Shown in pieces: positions 8,746 to 16,666 of a DNA stretch of 64,000 bases (position 1 is the first letter of the stretch; every line of letters starts with the position of its first letter). The stretch is from Spirosoma rhododendri (lineage in GTDB: Bacteria; Bacteroidota; Bacteroidia; Cytophagales; Spirosomataceae): positions 2,122,501 through 2,186,500 of the forward strand of contig NZ_CP051677.1 of NCBI RefSeq assembly GCF_012849055.1. The letters are read 5' to 3'. The notes beneath the pieces are model-generated. The model worked only from the letters and a program-made list of their open reading frames with translations. It was not told the origin of the DNA and did no database searches. Position numbers and translations under genes: made by a program.

Positions 8746-9564
8746 ATGTCTGTTCATAATCCCGATATAAAGCGCGTTACAACGCACACCATTCAGGAAC
8801 TCAAGAATAAGGGTGAGAAAATCTCGGCATTAACGGCCTACGATTATTCGATGGCGCGGGCCGTCGATGCGGCCGGTGTCGAAGTCATTCTGGTAGGCGA
8901 TTCAGCGTCGAACGTTATGGCGGGCCACGAGACTACGCTGCCCATTACGCTCGATCAGATGATCTACCACGCCAGTTCGGTTGTGCGGGCGGTAAAGCGG
9001 GCACTGGTCGTCGTCGACCTGCCGTTTGGGTCGTATCAGGGTAATTCGGTGGAAGCGCTGCGGTCGGCTATTCGGATTATGAAAGAGTCGGGCGCCCATG
9101 CAATCAAGCTGGAGGGCGGGCATGAGATTCGCGAATCGATTGTTCGGATACTCAGTGCGGGCGTACCGGTCATGGGGCACCTGGGCCTGACGCCACAGTC
9201 AATTTATAAGTTTGGCACGTATGCCGTGCGGGCCCGTGAAGAAGCCGAAGCCGCCAAGCTAATGACTGACGCAAAAATGCTGGAGGACATTGGCTGCTTC
9301 GGCGTCGTACTCGAAAAAATCCCGGCGGCATTGACCAAACAGGTTTCTCAGACGCTACACATCCCGACGATCGGTATCGGTGCCGGGCCCGACGCCGATG
9401 GGCAGATTCTGGTTATCCACGATATGCTGGGTATCAACAACGAATTCAAACCACGCTTTCTGCGACAGTATGCCGACCTGCATTCGATTATGAAACAGGC
9501 CATTACGCATTATGTGGACGACGTGAAAAGTAAGGACTTCCCGAACGAGAAAGAAGCCTACTGA
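8746..9564 (+). CDS. panB: 3-methyl-2-oxobutanoate hydroxymethyltransferase
   Basis: A 272-residue ketopantoate hydroxymethyltransferase: it transfers a methylene group from 5,10-methylenetetrahydrofolate to 2-oxoisovalerate, the first step of pantothenate/CoA synthesis. The TIM-barrel landmarks are present: [40 protein letters not shown] (metal-binding Asp), [29 protein letters not shown] and the late block [18 protein letters not shown]. Length is normal. No other pan gene is adjacent. Translation starts 6 nt after an A6 run that ends a G-poor inverted-repeat leader. Confidence 0.96.
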   Translation: MSVHNPDIKRVTTHTIQELKNKGEKISALTAYDYSMARAVDAAGVEVILVGDSASNVMAGHETTLPITLDQMIYHASSVVRAVKRALVVVDLPFGSYQGNSVEALRSAIRIMKESGAHAIKLEGGHEIRESIVRILSAGVPVMGHLGLTPQSIYKFGTYAVRAREEAEAAKLMTDAKMLEDIGCFGVVLEKIPAALTKQVSQTLHIPTIGIGAGPDADGQILVIHDMLGINNEFKPRFLRQYADLHSIMKQAITHYVDDVKSKDFPNEKEAY

Positions 9565-9574
9565 GTTAGAGAAG

Positions 9575-9650
9575 AAGGAAAAAAGAAAGATGTGGGAAGC
9601 AGATAGTCGTCACCGACCGTTCTTTTGGCTCACATCTTTCCTCTTTCTTT
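9575..9650. repeat. inverted repeat, CTTTCCTCTTTCTT family, copy 1
   Basis: The purine-rich left arm (AAGAAAGATGTG, ending 9594) pairs with the pyrimidine-rich right arm beginning CACATCTTTCCTCTTTC at 9631. Nearly the same arms recur at 33422-33495. The right arm ends 11 nt before the ATG at 9662. Confidence 0.75.
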
Positions 9651-9661
9651 TACAAAGAGCA

Positions 9662-10393
9662 ATGAGAAAGAAACCATATCAGGTTGTCTACGAAGACAAC
9701 CATCTGCTGATCGTCAACAAAGATCCCGGTATACTGGTGCAGGGCGACCGCACCGGCGATACGACCTTGCTGACGGTACTGAAAGATTACGTTAAGGAGA
9801 AGTATGAGAAGCCGGGCGAGGTATTTCTGGGCCTGGTTCATCGGCTCGATCGACCCGTTAGTGGGCTGGTTGTATTCGCCCGTACGTCGAAGGCGCTGGA
9901 GCGAATGAACGAGATTTTTCGCAAGCGGCAGGTGCAGAAAACGTACTGGGCTGTTGTGCGGCAAAAGCCCCCGCAGGATGCGGATAAGCTGGTCAACTGG
10001 CTGGTGAAAGACGAGCAGAAAAATCAGGTAACGGTGTACGACTACGAAGTGCCTGGTTCGCAGAAAGCCGAACTGTCGTACCGGCTGCTGGGGCGTATTA
10101 ACGAACATTACTTGCTGGAAGTAAACCCGATTACAGGTCGACCCCACCAGATCCGGTCGCAACTGGCGCATATGGGCTGCCCAATCCGGGGCGATGTTAA
10201 GTACGGGTACGATCGGGCTGTAGCCGATAAGAAAATCTACCTGCACGCCCGCCGACTCTATTTTGTCCATCCGGTGAAAAAGGAGCCGATCCTGTGCAAA
10301 GCGGGGTTACCGAACGATCCGTTCTGGGAAGAGTTTCTCGAACTGGATGACGAGAATTACAAGGACAAAAACCTGGATCGTATTTACGAATAG
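9662..10393 (+). CDS. RluA-family pseudouridine synthase
   Basis: A 243-residue pseudouridine synthase isomerising specific uridines in rRNA or tRNA. The catalytic Asp is in VHRLDRPVSGLVVFARTSKA (D63), followed by TYWAVVRQKPP and the late RPHQIRSQLAHMGCPI block. The ATG at 9662 is chosen because MRKKPYQVVYEDNHLLIVNK is the usual family opening; a frame reaching back to 9590 runs through the inverted repeat. The catalytic-motif sequence differs clearly from the frameshifted paralogue at 2674, so this is not a duplicate. The target uridine cannot be told from sequence. Confidence 0.92.
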   Translation: MRKKPYQVVYEDNHLLIVNKDPGILVQGDRTGDTTLLTVLKDYVKEKYEKPGEVFLGLVHRLDRPVSGLVVFARTSKALERMNEIFRKRQVQKTYWAVVRQKPPQDADKLVNWLVKDEQKNQVTVYDYEVPGSQKAELSYRLLGRINEHYLLEVNPITGRPHQIRSQLAHMGCPIRGDVKYGYDRAVADKKIYLHARRLYFVHPVKKEPILCKAGLPNDPFWEEFLELDDENYKDKNLDRIYE

Positions 10394-10409
10394 GTACGTA
10401 CCGGCCGTT

Positions 10410-10466
10410 AAAAGCGAAGCGGTCACAGCCCGATTAACTGTATCGGGCTGTGACCGCTTCGCTTTT
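10410..10466. terminator. strong bidirectional terminator
   Basis: Perfect 25-bp stem: arm 10410-10434 pairs with 10442-10466 around a 7-nt loop; A4 and T4 runs at the ends serve both strands. It lies between the convergent pseudouridine synthase and the small membrane protein gene. Confidence 0.92.
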
Positions 10467-10478
10467 GGTATATAAACC

Positions 10479-10673
10479 TTAGTATGTCTGGTTTTCGAAT
10501 GAATGCTGCGTACGTTCTTCGGTCGGCGCTGTAATGTCAGCCAGCATCTGATTTACAACGCGTTCCCCCATTTGCACTGCTCCACGCAGAGCACCATATA
10601 CGATGCACAACGGAAGGATGATGGGCATGAAGAAAACCCATTGAAAAATCATGTGCAGTTTTACATTTTTCAT
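10479..10673 (-). CDS. small membrane protein, function unknown
   Basis: A 64-residue protein beginning MKNVKLHMIFQWVFFMPIIL with one hydrophobic segment (about residues 8-30) and a hydrophilic C-terminal tail. I do not recognise a family. Coding is supported by its placement directly before a strong bidirectional terminator and by a plausible membrane topology; the AT-rich upstream region can hold its promoter. It could be a small regulatory membrane protein or a spurious frame. Confidence 0.5.
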   Translation of the reverse strand: MKNVKLHMIFQWVFFMPIILPLCIVYGALRGAVQMGERVVNQMLADITAPTEERTQHSFENQTY

Positions 10674-10999
10674 GGTTTTGGTCGGTCTAAGTTAGGTACT
10701 TGTTAAGTTAACGGATTTGCCTCTTTTATCAAAAAATAACGCCCTCCCGCTAAACATAATTACCGTATTAATTAAATCTAAACTTCTTAATGTCCAAAAC
10801 ATGGGGTCATTGAAAAAAGTTTAGTTAACCAGCGGTAAGATGGTATAATATTGGTGCAAGAAGGGCTGCGGTATACTATTTCACTAGCAAAAAAAGCACC
10901 AATCATATGTTTTCACCAATTAATATTCGGTGAAAGAATTACGTAACCTATTCGTTGACAAGTATATACAGTATACTCTATAGATGAAAACGTATAAAT
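10674..10999. other. AT-rich intergenic region without recognisable gene
   Basis: About 326 nt, clearly AT-richer than its surroundings, between the small membrane protein start and the aspC terminator. It contains a TTGACA at about 10953 and several TATACT/TATAC words, but no frame with family similarity and no tRNA-like fold. It probably carries the promoter of the small membrane protein; a small RNA cannot be excluded. Confidence 0.5.
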
Positions 11000-11050
11000 G
11001 CGAAAAAGCGACCGGGCGACGTTAATTTTGTCACCCGGTCGCTTTTTCGC
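11000..11050. terminator. hairpin terminator of aspC
   Basis: 21-bp arms 11000-11020 and 11030-11050 pair with one mismatch, with a 9-nt loop, just past the aspC stop on the minus strand. The AAAAA/TTTTT tract sits within the stem. Confidence 0.85.
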
Positions 11051-11061
11051 TTTAACTGGTA

Positions 11062-12279
11062 TTAGCTCAACGTCGCAACGGCGTCCTTTATACGTTGAAC
11101 CGCTTCTGCCAGCGATTCATCCGAGGCTGCGGTCGAGATGCGCAGGCAGTTAGGCGCTCCAAAGCCCGAACCCGCTACCGTCGAAACGTAGGCCGTGTTT
11201 AGCAGCCACGACGCGAAATCGTCGGAGTTGTTGATTGCCGTCGTGCCGTCTGACTTGCCGTAGTAATAGCTGATATCGGGGAAGGCGTAGAACGCACCCT
11301 CGGGCACGTTGACCCGGAAATGCGGCACCTCTTTCAGCAGTTTCACCACCAGGTCGCGCCGACGCTGATAGGCTTTCGTCATTTCCATACTGGCATCCAA
11401 CGGACCGCTGATCGCGGCAACGGCGGCTTTCTGTGCAATCGAGTTGGTACCCGACGTGATCTGTCCCTGGAGTTTCTCCACGCCATCGGCAATCCACTTG
11501 GCCGCGCCGATGTAACCAATGCGCCAGCCGGTCATGGCATAGCCCTTAGCCACGCCATTAACGGTGATCACGCGATCGGCAATCTCAGGGATCGAGCCGA
11601 TGCTGAAGTGGCCTTCGGGTGTGAAGTTGATGTATTCATAGATTTCGTCGGCCAGTACGTACACGTTCTCGTGCTTGGCAACCACGTCGGCAATGGCCCG
11701 CAGTTCGGCTTCCGAATAGATCGAGCCGGTCGGGTTATTGGGCGATGCGTACATCACGATCCGGGTGCGGTCGGTGATGGCGGCTTCAAACTGCTCGGGT
11801 GTTACTTTAAAGTTGTTGTCAAACGCTCCGTCGACGACCACTGCTTTACCTTCGGCCAGCTTCACCATTTCGGAATAGCTAACCCAGTAGGGCGAAAAAA
11901 TAACGACTTCATCGCCGGGGTTAATCAGCACCTGAATGACGTTGGCCAGCGAGTGCTTGGCACCCGTCGAGACGACGATGTTTTCGGGTTTCCAGTCGAT
12001 ATTATTGTCACGCTTGAATTTATCAGCGATGGCTTTGCGCAGGTCGGGATAGCCAGCTACGGGCGAGTAGCCGTGGAAGCCGTCGTCGATGGCTTTCTTG
12101 GCGGCTTCGCAGATGTGGGCGGGGGTTTTGAAATCAGGCTCGCCGACGCTCAGGCTAATTACTTTGTGGCCCTGAGCGGCTAATTCGCGGGCTTTTTTGG
12201 TCATCGCCAGCGTGGACGATTCTTCCAGCGCATTGATGCGGTCGGCTAACAGACTCACGGTGTCGAGCGTGGCAGACAT
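11062..12279 (-). CDS. aspC: aspartate aminotransferase (class I PLP)
   Basis: A 405-residue fold-type I aminotransferase of the Ib subgroup, interconverting aspartate/2-oxoglutarate and oxaloacetate/glutamate. Seen: LSVGEPDFKTP, GYSPVAGYPDLRKAIA, the STGAKHSLANV cofactor loop, YASPNNPTGSIYS, LADEIYEYI and the PLP lysine in NGVAKGYAMTGWRIGY (K245). Length is normal. The gene has a TACCTTTG promoter at 12321-12328 that lies inside the 3' part of the folK frame, and it overlaps that frame by 25 nt. Substrate range within the Ib group (aspartate, prephenate) cannot be fixed from sequence. Confidence 0.92.
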   Translation of the reverse strand: MSATLDTVSLLADRINALEESSTLAMTKKARELAAQGHKVISLSVGEPDFKTPAHICEAAKKAIDDGFHGYSPVAGYPDLRKAIADKFKRDNNIDWKPENIVVSTGAKHSLANVIQVLINPGDEVVIFSPYWVSYSEMVKLAEGKAVVVDGAFDNNFKVTPEQFEAAITDRTRIVMYASPNNPTGSIYSEAELRAIADVVAKHENVYVLADEIYEYINFTPEGHFSIGSIPEIADRVITVNGVAKGYAMTGWRIGYIGAAKWIADGVEKLQGQITSGTNSIAQKAAVAAISGPLDASMEMTKAYQRRRDLVVKLLKEVPHFRVNVPEGAFYAFPDISYYYGKSDGTTAINNSDDFASWLLNTAYVSTVAGSGFGAPNCLRISTAASDESLAEAVQRIKDAVATLS

Positions 12280-12839
12280 AATCGGGGGTGATTTTTAGGA
12301 AATTGATAACAAACTGAGCACAAAGGTACTACGTTTTCAGTGTGGGGGATATTTATTGGGGAATTAAAAATAGTTACTGTTCCCATATCAACGCAGTCAC
12401 TCAACAGTTCAAGCGTTGTCCGGTTAAAAACAGGGTGCACCGCGTCGGGGGCGATTTCTGCCAGTGGTACAAGCGTAAATCGTCGCTGATGCAGCAACGG
12501 GTGGGGGAGCGTCAGCGTGGGCGACTGCCAGATAAGCTGCCCGTAATAGAGCAGATCGATGTCGATGGTGCGGGCGCCCCAGTGCTCGTGCCGCACGCGC
12601 CCCAGTTCGTGCTCGATCGCCTGTGTTTTCACCAGCGCGGCTTCCGGTTCCAGCGCCGTATCGACAGCCAGCACCTGATTCAGAAAGGCGGGCTGATCGG
12701 TAACGCCCCACGGTGCTGTCTCGTACAGGCTCGACTGCACCACCACCCGCCCGACCCGCTCTCCGATGAGCGATACCGCCCGCGCCAGTGTACCCACGCG
12801 ATCACCGAGATTCGCACCGAGGAGGAAAAAAGTTATCAA
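12255..12839 (-). CDS. folK: HPPK (2-amino-4-hydroxy-6-hydroxymethyldihydropteridine pyrophosphokinase), with odd C-terminal extension
   Basis: The first ~155 residues are a normal HPPK, which pyrophosphorylates the pterin in folate synthesis: FFLLGANLGDRVGTLARAV, SSLYETAPWGVTDQPAFLNQ and the signature HEHWGARTIDIDLLYYG. Normal enzymes end soon after the LLSDC-like segment; here the frame continues about 35 residues (NSPINIPHTENVV and on) through the aspC promoter and into the aspC start. The tail looks like leader DNA read as protein, so a lost stop or a base error near the C4/C5 runs at 12335-12362 is likely. The only plausible start is TTG at 12839, which abuts an octamer tandem repeat. 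Confidence 0.88.
   Translation of the reverse strand: MITFFLLGANLGDRVGTLARAVSLIGERVGRVVVQSSLYETAPWGVTDQPAFLNQVLAVDTALEPEAALVKTQAIEHELGRVRHEHWGARTIDIDLLYYGQLIWQSPTLTLPHPLLHQRRFTLVPLAEIAPDAVHPVFNRTTLELLSDCVDMGTVTIFNSPINIPHTENVVPLCSVCYQFPKNHPRLCLPRSTP
12321..12328 (-). promoter_or_regulatory. TACCTTTG promoter element of aspC
   Basis: Exact TAnnTTTG -7 element on the minus strand, about 42 nt before the aspC ATG and inside the apparent folK tail. Confidence 0.5.
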
Positions 12840-12840
12840 T

Positions 12841-12939
12841 GATTGAGTGATTGAGTGATTGAGTGATTGAGTGATTGAGTGATTGGGCGGGATGCGCTAC
12901 CCTATTCAATCCTTCTATCATTCAATCACTCAATCATTG
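12841..12939. repeat. GATTGAGT octamer tandem repeat forming an inverted repeat before folK
   Basis: Five perfect GATTGAGT units occupy 12841-12880. A partly complementary block near 12904-12939 (TTCAATCACTCAATCATTG) can fold back on them. On the minus strand the folK TTG start codon follows directly after G-free CACTCAAT repeats. Confidence 0.9.
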
Positions 12940-12941
12940 TG

Positions 12942-13955
12942 TCAGTAATCCTTTATCGGCTTGATATCGTAGTAAGCGCGGATGTCGGCTTCGGGTGGGG
13001 TCTTGGCCGGACGGACAATGCGGAAGCCGCAGAACGATGCAGACGTCATCCACCAGTCGGATTTAGGGCTTTGCGGGTCGATGATTTTCCAGGCCGGGGC
13101 CGATTGGGTGCGGGCGGCTGAACGCAGCACTTCCGGGTCATCGTCCCACGACCCACCCCGCACCGAGTTGGGATATAGCGTCGTAGTGGGTGCGTACGGC
13201 TCATTGACTTTCCCGTCGGCCACTTGCTTGTAATAGTCAGCGATGTACTGATCCTGCGTCCACTCCATGACGTTGCCATGCATATCGTACAGACCAAACG
13301 AGTTCGGCTTTTTGGTCCCGACTTTCTTGTACGAGCCGTTGCTGTTGCCTTTGAAGACCGCGTATTCGCCCAGTTTGCTGACATCATTCCCGAATGAGTA
13401 CGCCAGTGTAGCATTTTTGTCGTTGCCCCGGCAGGCGTATTCCCACTCGGCTTCGGTTGGCAACCGGTAGAAAACGCCGGTTTTGGCGTAAAGCCACGCG
13501 CAAAACTTGATAGCCGCGTATTGGGTCATGTTGATGGCCGGGTAACCTGAACGGCCCATGCCAAACGACATGTCGACGTAGGGTGGACTTGGCCGGACCG
13601 TGGCATCTGTTTTTGTCAGGTTAGCGTCAGTCGTGGTGTATTTGGCCGCCATTTCCTTTTCCATATTGGTAAAGGCAAACAGATCGTACAAGTCCCACGT
13701 CACTTCGTACTTACCCATCCAGAACGGCTCAATCGTTACGCTGTGCGCCGGACTTTCGTCGGGCTGATGCCCTTTCTGATCGGGGGTGCTGCCCATCAAA
13801 CCTTTACCACCCGGTACAGCGACCATCGCGTAAGTCTGGTTACTGCCCGGAATAGCTTGGGTGTAGGATGTAAAGCTGGAGGTTGTCTGTGTCCAGCCTA
13901 CTTTGCCGGTCAGTATCAATGTGATGCAGACAGTCAGAAGAAATCGATAAGTCAT
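12942..13955 (-). CDS. secreted SUMF1/formylglycine-generating-enzyme-like protein
   Basis: A 337-residue exported protein with signal peptide (about residues 1-22, ending GKVGWTQ) and an FGE-sulfatase (SUMF1) domain: VAVPGGKGLMGSTPDQKGHQ, PFWMGKYEVTWDLYDLF, FYRLPTEAEWEYACRG, YDMHGNVMEWTQD, SVRGGSWDDD and the terminal FCGFRIVRP. The cysteines that make true formylglycine-generating enzymes oxidise their substrate are absent from the RSAARTQSAPAW region, so this is probably a structural or binding relative and not a sulfatase activator (inference). No sulfatase gene is nearby. It is followed by the octamer repeat and folK. Confidence 0.87.
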   Translation of the reverse strand: MTYRFLLTVCITLILTGKVGWTQTTSSFTSYTQAIPGSNQTYAMVAVPGGKGLMGSTPDQKGHQPDESPAHSVTIEPFWMGKYEVTWDLYDLFAFTNMEKEMAAKYTTTDANLTKTDATVRPSPPYVDMSFGMGRSGYPAINMTQYAAIKFCAWLYAKTGVFYRLPTEAEWEYACRGNDKNATLAYSFGNDVSKLGEYAVFKGNSNGSYKKVGTKKPNSFGLYDMHGNVMEWTQDQYIADYYKQVADGKVNEPYAPTTTLYPNSVRGGSWDDDPEVLRSAARTQSAPAWKIIDPQSPKSDWWMTSASFCGFRIVRPAKTPPEADIRAYYDIKPIKDY

Positions 13956-13981
13956 GAGTCAACGTTGTTTCCTGACAAAGG

Positions 13982-13989
13982 CAAAAGTA
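13982..13989 (-). promoter_or_regulatory. TACTTTTG promoter element
   Basis: TAnnTTTG match on the minus strand 27 nt before the SUMF1-like gene; with the + strand element at 14009 it makes a divergent promoter region. Confidence 0.4.
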
Positions 13990-14008
13990 GGAACGATTTC
14001 CTTTGTTG

Positions 14009-14016
14009 TACCTTTG
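14009..14016 (+). promoter_or_regulatory. TACCTTTG promoter element of the toxin-antitoxin/ABC-F operon
   Basis: Exact TAnnTTTG match 43 nt before the antitoxin-like gene; no clear -33 TTG. Confidence 0.4.
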
Positions 14017-14059
14017 TATTTGTATCGGTTCTGAAACGCGACGACTAGTCTGACAGGAT

Positions 14060-14296
14060 ATGGAAACGAATCAACCTACCCGGCTCAATGCGATGCAGCA
14101 ATACATGCTGAGGCTGTTTGAGCGTGAATTACCGGCTTCTCAGGAAGCTGAAATAAAACAGTTGCTGGCCAGTTATTTTTCACGTCTGGTTGATGATGAA
14201 ATCGATGCACTTGTCAGCGAACGGGGTATTACAGCAGAGCAACTTGAAAAAGACGCAGCTGTGCACCGGCGTACGCCTTACAATCCGAAGCGATGA
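14060..14296 (+). CDS. putative antitoxin partner of PIN toxin
   Basis: A 78-residue, charged, predicted helical protein (LNAMQQYMLRLFERELPASQ, then EIDALVSERGITAEQLEKDA). I recognise no named antitoxin domain; the assignment rests on size and a 4-nt overlap (ATGA) with a PIN-domain toxin gene, the usual antitoxin-first order. The C-terminal tail, basic and proline-bearing (HRRTPYNPKR), could occupy the toxin active site. No ribbon-helix-helix pattern is obvious, so DNA binding is uncertain. Confidence 0.65.
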   Translation: METNQPTRLNAMQQYMLRLFERELPASQEAEIKQLLASYFSRLVDDEIDALVSERGITAEQLEKDAAVHRRTPYNPKR

Positions 14297-14709
14297 GAGT
14301 CGTGATCGATACAAATGCGTTGTTAGTCAGTATTCCGAAAGTATCGATGAGTCGATGGCTGTTTGACGCTGTACTCGATGGGACGTTGGAAATGGTTGTG
14401 TCAACCGAGATACTTCAGGAGTACGAAGAAATTATCGGGTCGTTCTGGGGGTCAGCCAGGCTGGCCGAGAACATTATTAACACGTTGGTAAACTTGCAAA
14501 ACCTGATACGGGCGGAGCCTCATTACTTCTGGTACCTAATTGAAAATGACCCGGACGATAACAAGTTTGTCGATTGTGCCATTGCAGGCAACGCAGATTA
14601 CATCATTACCGAAGATCGACATTTCAACGCTCTTGCTACGATAAATTTCCCCAAAGTACGAGCCGTGACCAGGCAGCAGTTTGCTGTACTGTTTAATGAA
14701 AAACAATGA
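14293..14709 (+). CDS. PIN-domain toxin (putative toxin component, COG1569 type)
   Basis: A 138-residue PIN-domain ribonuclease. The acidic residues of the metal site are visible: VVIDTNALLVS (D5), a Glu in STEILQEYEEI, and the paired aspartates in NDPDDNKFVDCAIAGNADYI followed by ITEDRHF. The order and spacing fit the PIN family annotated as toxin-antitoxin toxin component. Such toxins cleave RNA; the target is unknown. The gene overlaps its antitoxin-like neighbour by 4 nt and also the ABC-F start by 4 nt (14706-14709), so all three frames are translationally linked. Confidence 0.85.
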   Translation: MRVVIDTNALLVSIPKVSMSRWLFDAVLDGTLEMVVSTEILQEYEEIIGSFWGSARLAENIINTLVNLQNLIRAEPHYFWYLIENDPDDNKFVDCAIAGNADYIITEDRHFNALATINFPKVRAVTRQQFAVLFNEKQ

Positions 14710-16585
14710 ATTACCTATCAGCCGAAAATCTGACTAAAACATACGGCGACCGGACGCTCTTCCGTAACCTGACATTCGGGATCAACCGGGGGGATAAAGT
14801 CGCTATCGTGGGGGCCAACGGATCGGGCAAAACGACGTTGCTGACGATACTGGCCGGGGCCGCGCCACCGGATGCGGGTATCGTTAGCCACCGCAAAGAC
14901 ATTACGATTGGCTACCTTGATCAGCAGCCTGACCTCAACGACGCCATGACCGTGATGGAAGTGGTGCTGGCGGGCGAAAGCGCCCAACTCGATGCGGTGC
15001 GGGCTTATGAACACGCACTAACGTCGGGCGATCATTCGGCTCTCGAACGCGCTATGGTCGACATGGAGAAGCTGGAAGCCTGGGACTACGAAGCGCAGAT
15101 CCGGCAGATTCTGGGCGAACTGGGCATTCAGGACGTCGAGCAGCGCGTCGGGTCGCTGTCGGGTGGGCAGCGGAAACGGGTCGCTTTGGCGCGGGTGCTG
15201 ATTCAGAACCCCGATCTGATTATTCTCGACGAGCCGACCAACCACCTTGATCTGGAAGCCATCGAATACCTCGAAAACTTCCTGAACACCAACAACGGTA
15301 CGCTGCTGATGGTGTCGCACGACCGGTACTTTCTGGACCGGGTCTGTAATCAGATTGCCGAAATGGACGGGGGCAGTTGTACACATACAAAGGCAACTAC
15401 GCGTATTTTCTGGAGAAGAAAGATGAGCGCGAACAGGCGGCTGCGTCGGAACTGGCGAAAGACCGCAACACCTTCCGGCGCGAACTGGAGTGGATGCGTC
15501 GGCAACCCAAAGCGCGGGGCACGAAGGCGCAGTATCGTGTCGACGCGTTTGAAGATCTGAAAGAAAAAACGAGTGGTAAACGCAGCGACGGCGAACTCGA
15601 CCTGAACCTGCGGATGACCCGGCTGGGTACGAAAATTCTGGAAGTTGAAAACCTGAGCAAACGCTTCGGCGAAAAAGTGCTGCTCGACCATTTCACCTAT
15701 ACCTTCAAGCGGTTCGACCGGGTGGGACTGATCGGGAAAAACGGCATGGGCAAAACCACGCTGATGAATATGCTCACCGGTCAGCTACGCCCCGATTCGG
15801 GAAAAATCACGACCGGTGGCACCGTGAAGTTCGGCTATTACACACAGTCGGAACTTGATCTGCCGGAGAATCAGCGGGTGATTGACGTGGTGCAGGACGT
15901 GGCGGAGGTGATGAAGCTGGCCAACGGCGACACCGTTACGGCTACGCAACTGCTAAGCCGGTTTCTGTTCGACCGCTCGAAGCAGTACGACTACGTGGCG
16001 AAACTAAGCGGGGGCGAAAAACGGCGGTTGCAACTGCTCTTGGTATTAGTGCAGAACCCCAACTTTCTGATTCTGGACGAGCCAACCAACGACCTCGACA
16101 TCACGACGCTGAACGTGCTGGAAGACTTTTTGCTCAGCTTTACAGGCTGCGTCATGATCGTCACCCACGACCGTTACTTCATGGACCGGCTTGTCGAGCA
16201 TGTGTTTGTGCTGGAGGGCGAAGGCAAAGTGCGCGACTATCCTGGCAACTATACCGACTACCGCGAGTGGCGCGACACGCAGAAGCGGACGGCTGAACCC
16301 GCCAAGCCAAGTGCGCCAAAAAATCAGCCGGTGGTACCGACCCCCGCACCCACAACCAATGGGTCGGCGGGCAAGCGAAAGCTGTCGTTCAAGGAGCAGA
16401 AAGAATACGAGACGCTGGAAAAAGAAATCGATTCGCTGGAGCAGCGCAAAGCTGAGGTTGTCGACCTGCTCAACAGCGGTGGGCACCACGAGCAGCTAAC
16501 GGCCTGGGCCCGCGAAATAGAAACCATCGACCAAACCGTCGCCGAAAAATCAGACCGCTGGCTGGAGCTGGCGGAGTATGTTTAA
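14706..16585 (+). pseudogene. ABC-F ATPase (Uup-like), frameshifted
   Basis: Two frames (14706-15560 and from about 15370 to 16585) form one ABC-F protein of about 626 residues. The first ABC domain has Walker A GANGSGKTT, LSGGQRKRVALARVL and ILDEPTNHLD; the second has GKNGMGKTT, LSGGEKRRLQLLLVL and ILDEPTNDLD; a C-terminal coiled coil (FKEQKEYETLEKEIDSLEQR) marks the Uup branch. One missing G in the G5 run at 15369-15373 breaks the frame; adding it restores AEMDGGQLYTYKGNYAYFLE. Uup/ABC-F proteins act at the ribosome and lack membrane domains. Intact motifs suggest a sequencing error or very recent mutation. Confidence 0.88.
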
Positions 16586-16586
16586 T

Positions 16587-16658
16587 GAGTGAAAGAGCGA
16601 AAGAGTGAAAGAGCGGATGATGCGCCAATCACTCTTTCGCTCTTTCGCTCTTTCACTC
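16587..16658. repeat. inverted repeat of GAAAGAGY words before dedA
   Basis: 29-nt arms 16587-16615 and 16630-16658 match at 27 positions; the left arm begins two bases after the ABC-F stop and the right arm ends 8 nt before the DedA ATG. The right arm is pyrimidine-rich (CTCTTTCG units). Confidence 0.88.
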
Positions 16659-16666
16659 TTTGACCC

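Noticed and set aside
11320..12183. A 287-codon plus-strand frame opposite aspC
   Set aside because: Antisense shadow; the minus-strand aminotransferase motifs are unambiguous.
12841..12880. Possible CRISPR-like array
   Set aside because: Direct contiguous 8-bp units without spacers; a simple tandem repeat, not CRISPR. No cas genes are in the window.
12942..13955. True formylglycine-generating enzyme / sulfatase activator
   Set aside because: The cysteines needed for catalysis are missing in the C-terminal region and no sulfatase is adjacent; kept only as SUMF1-like.
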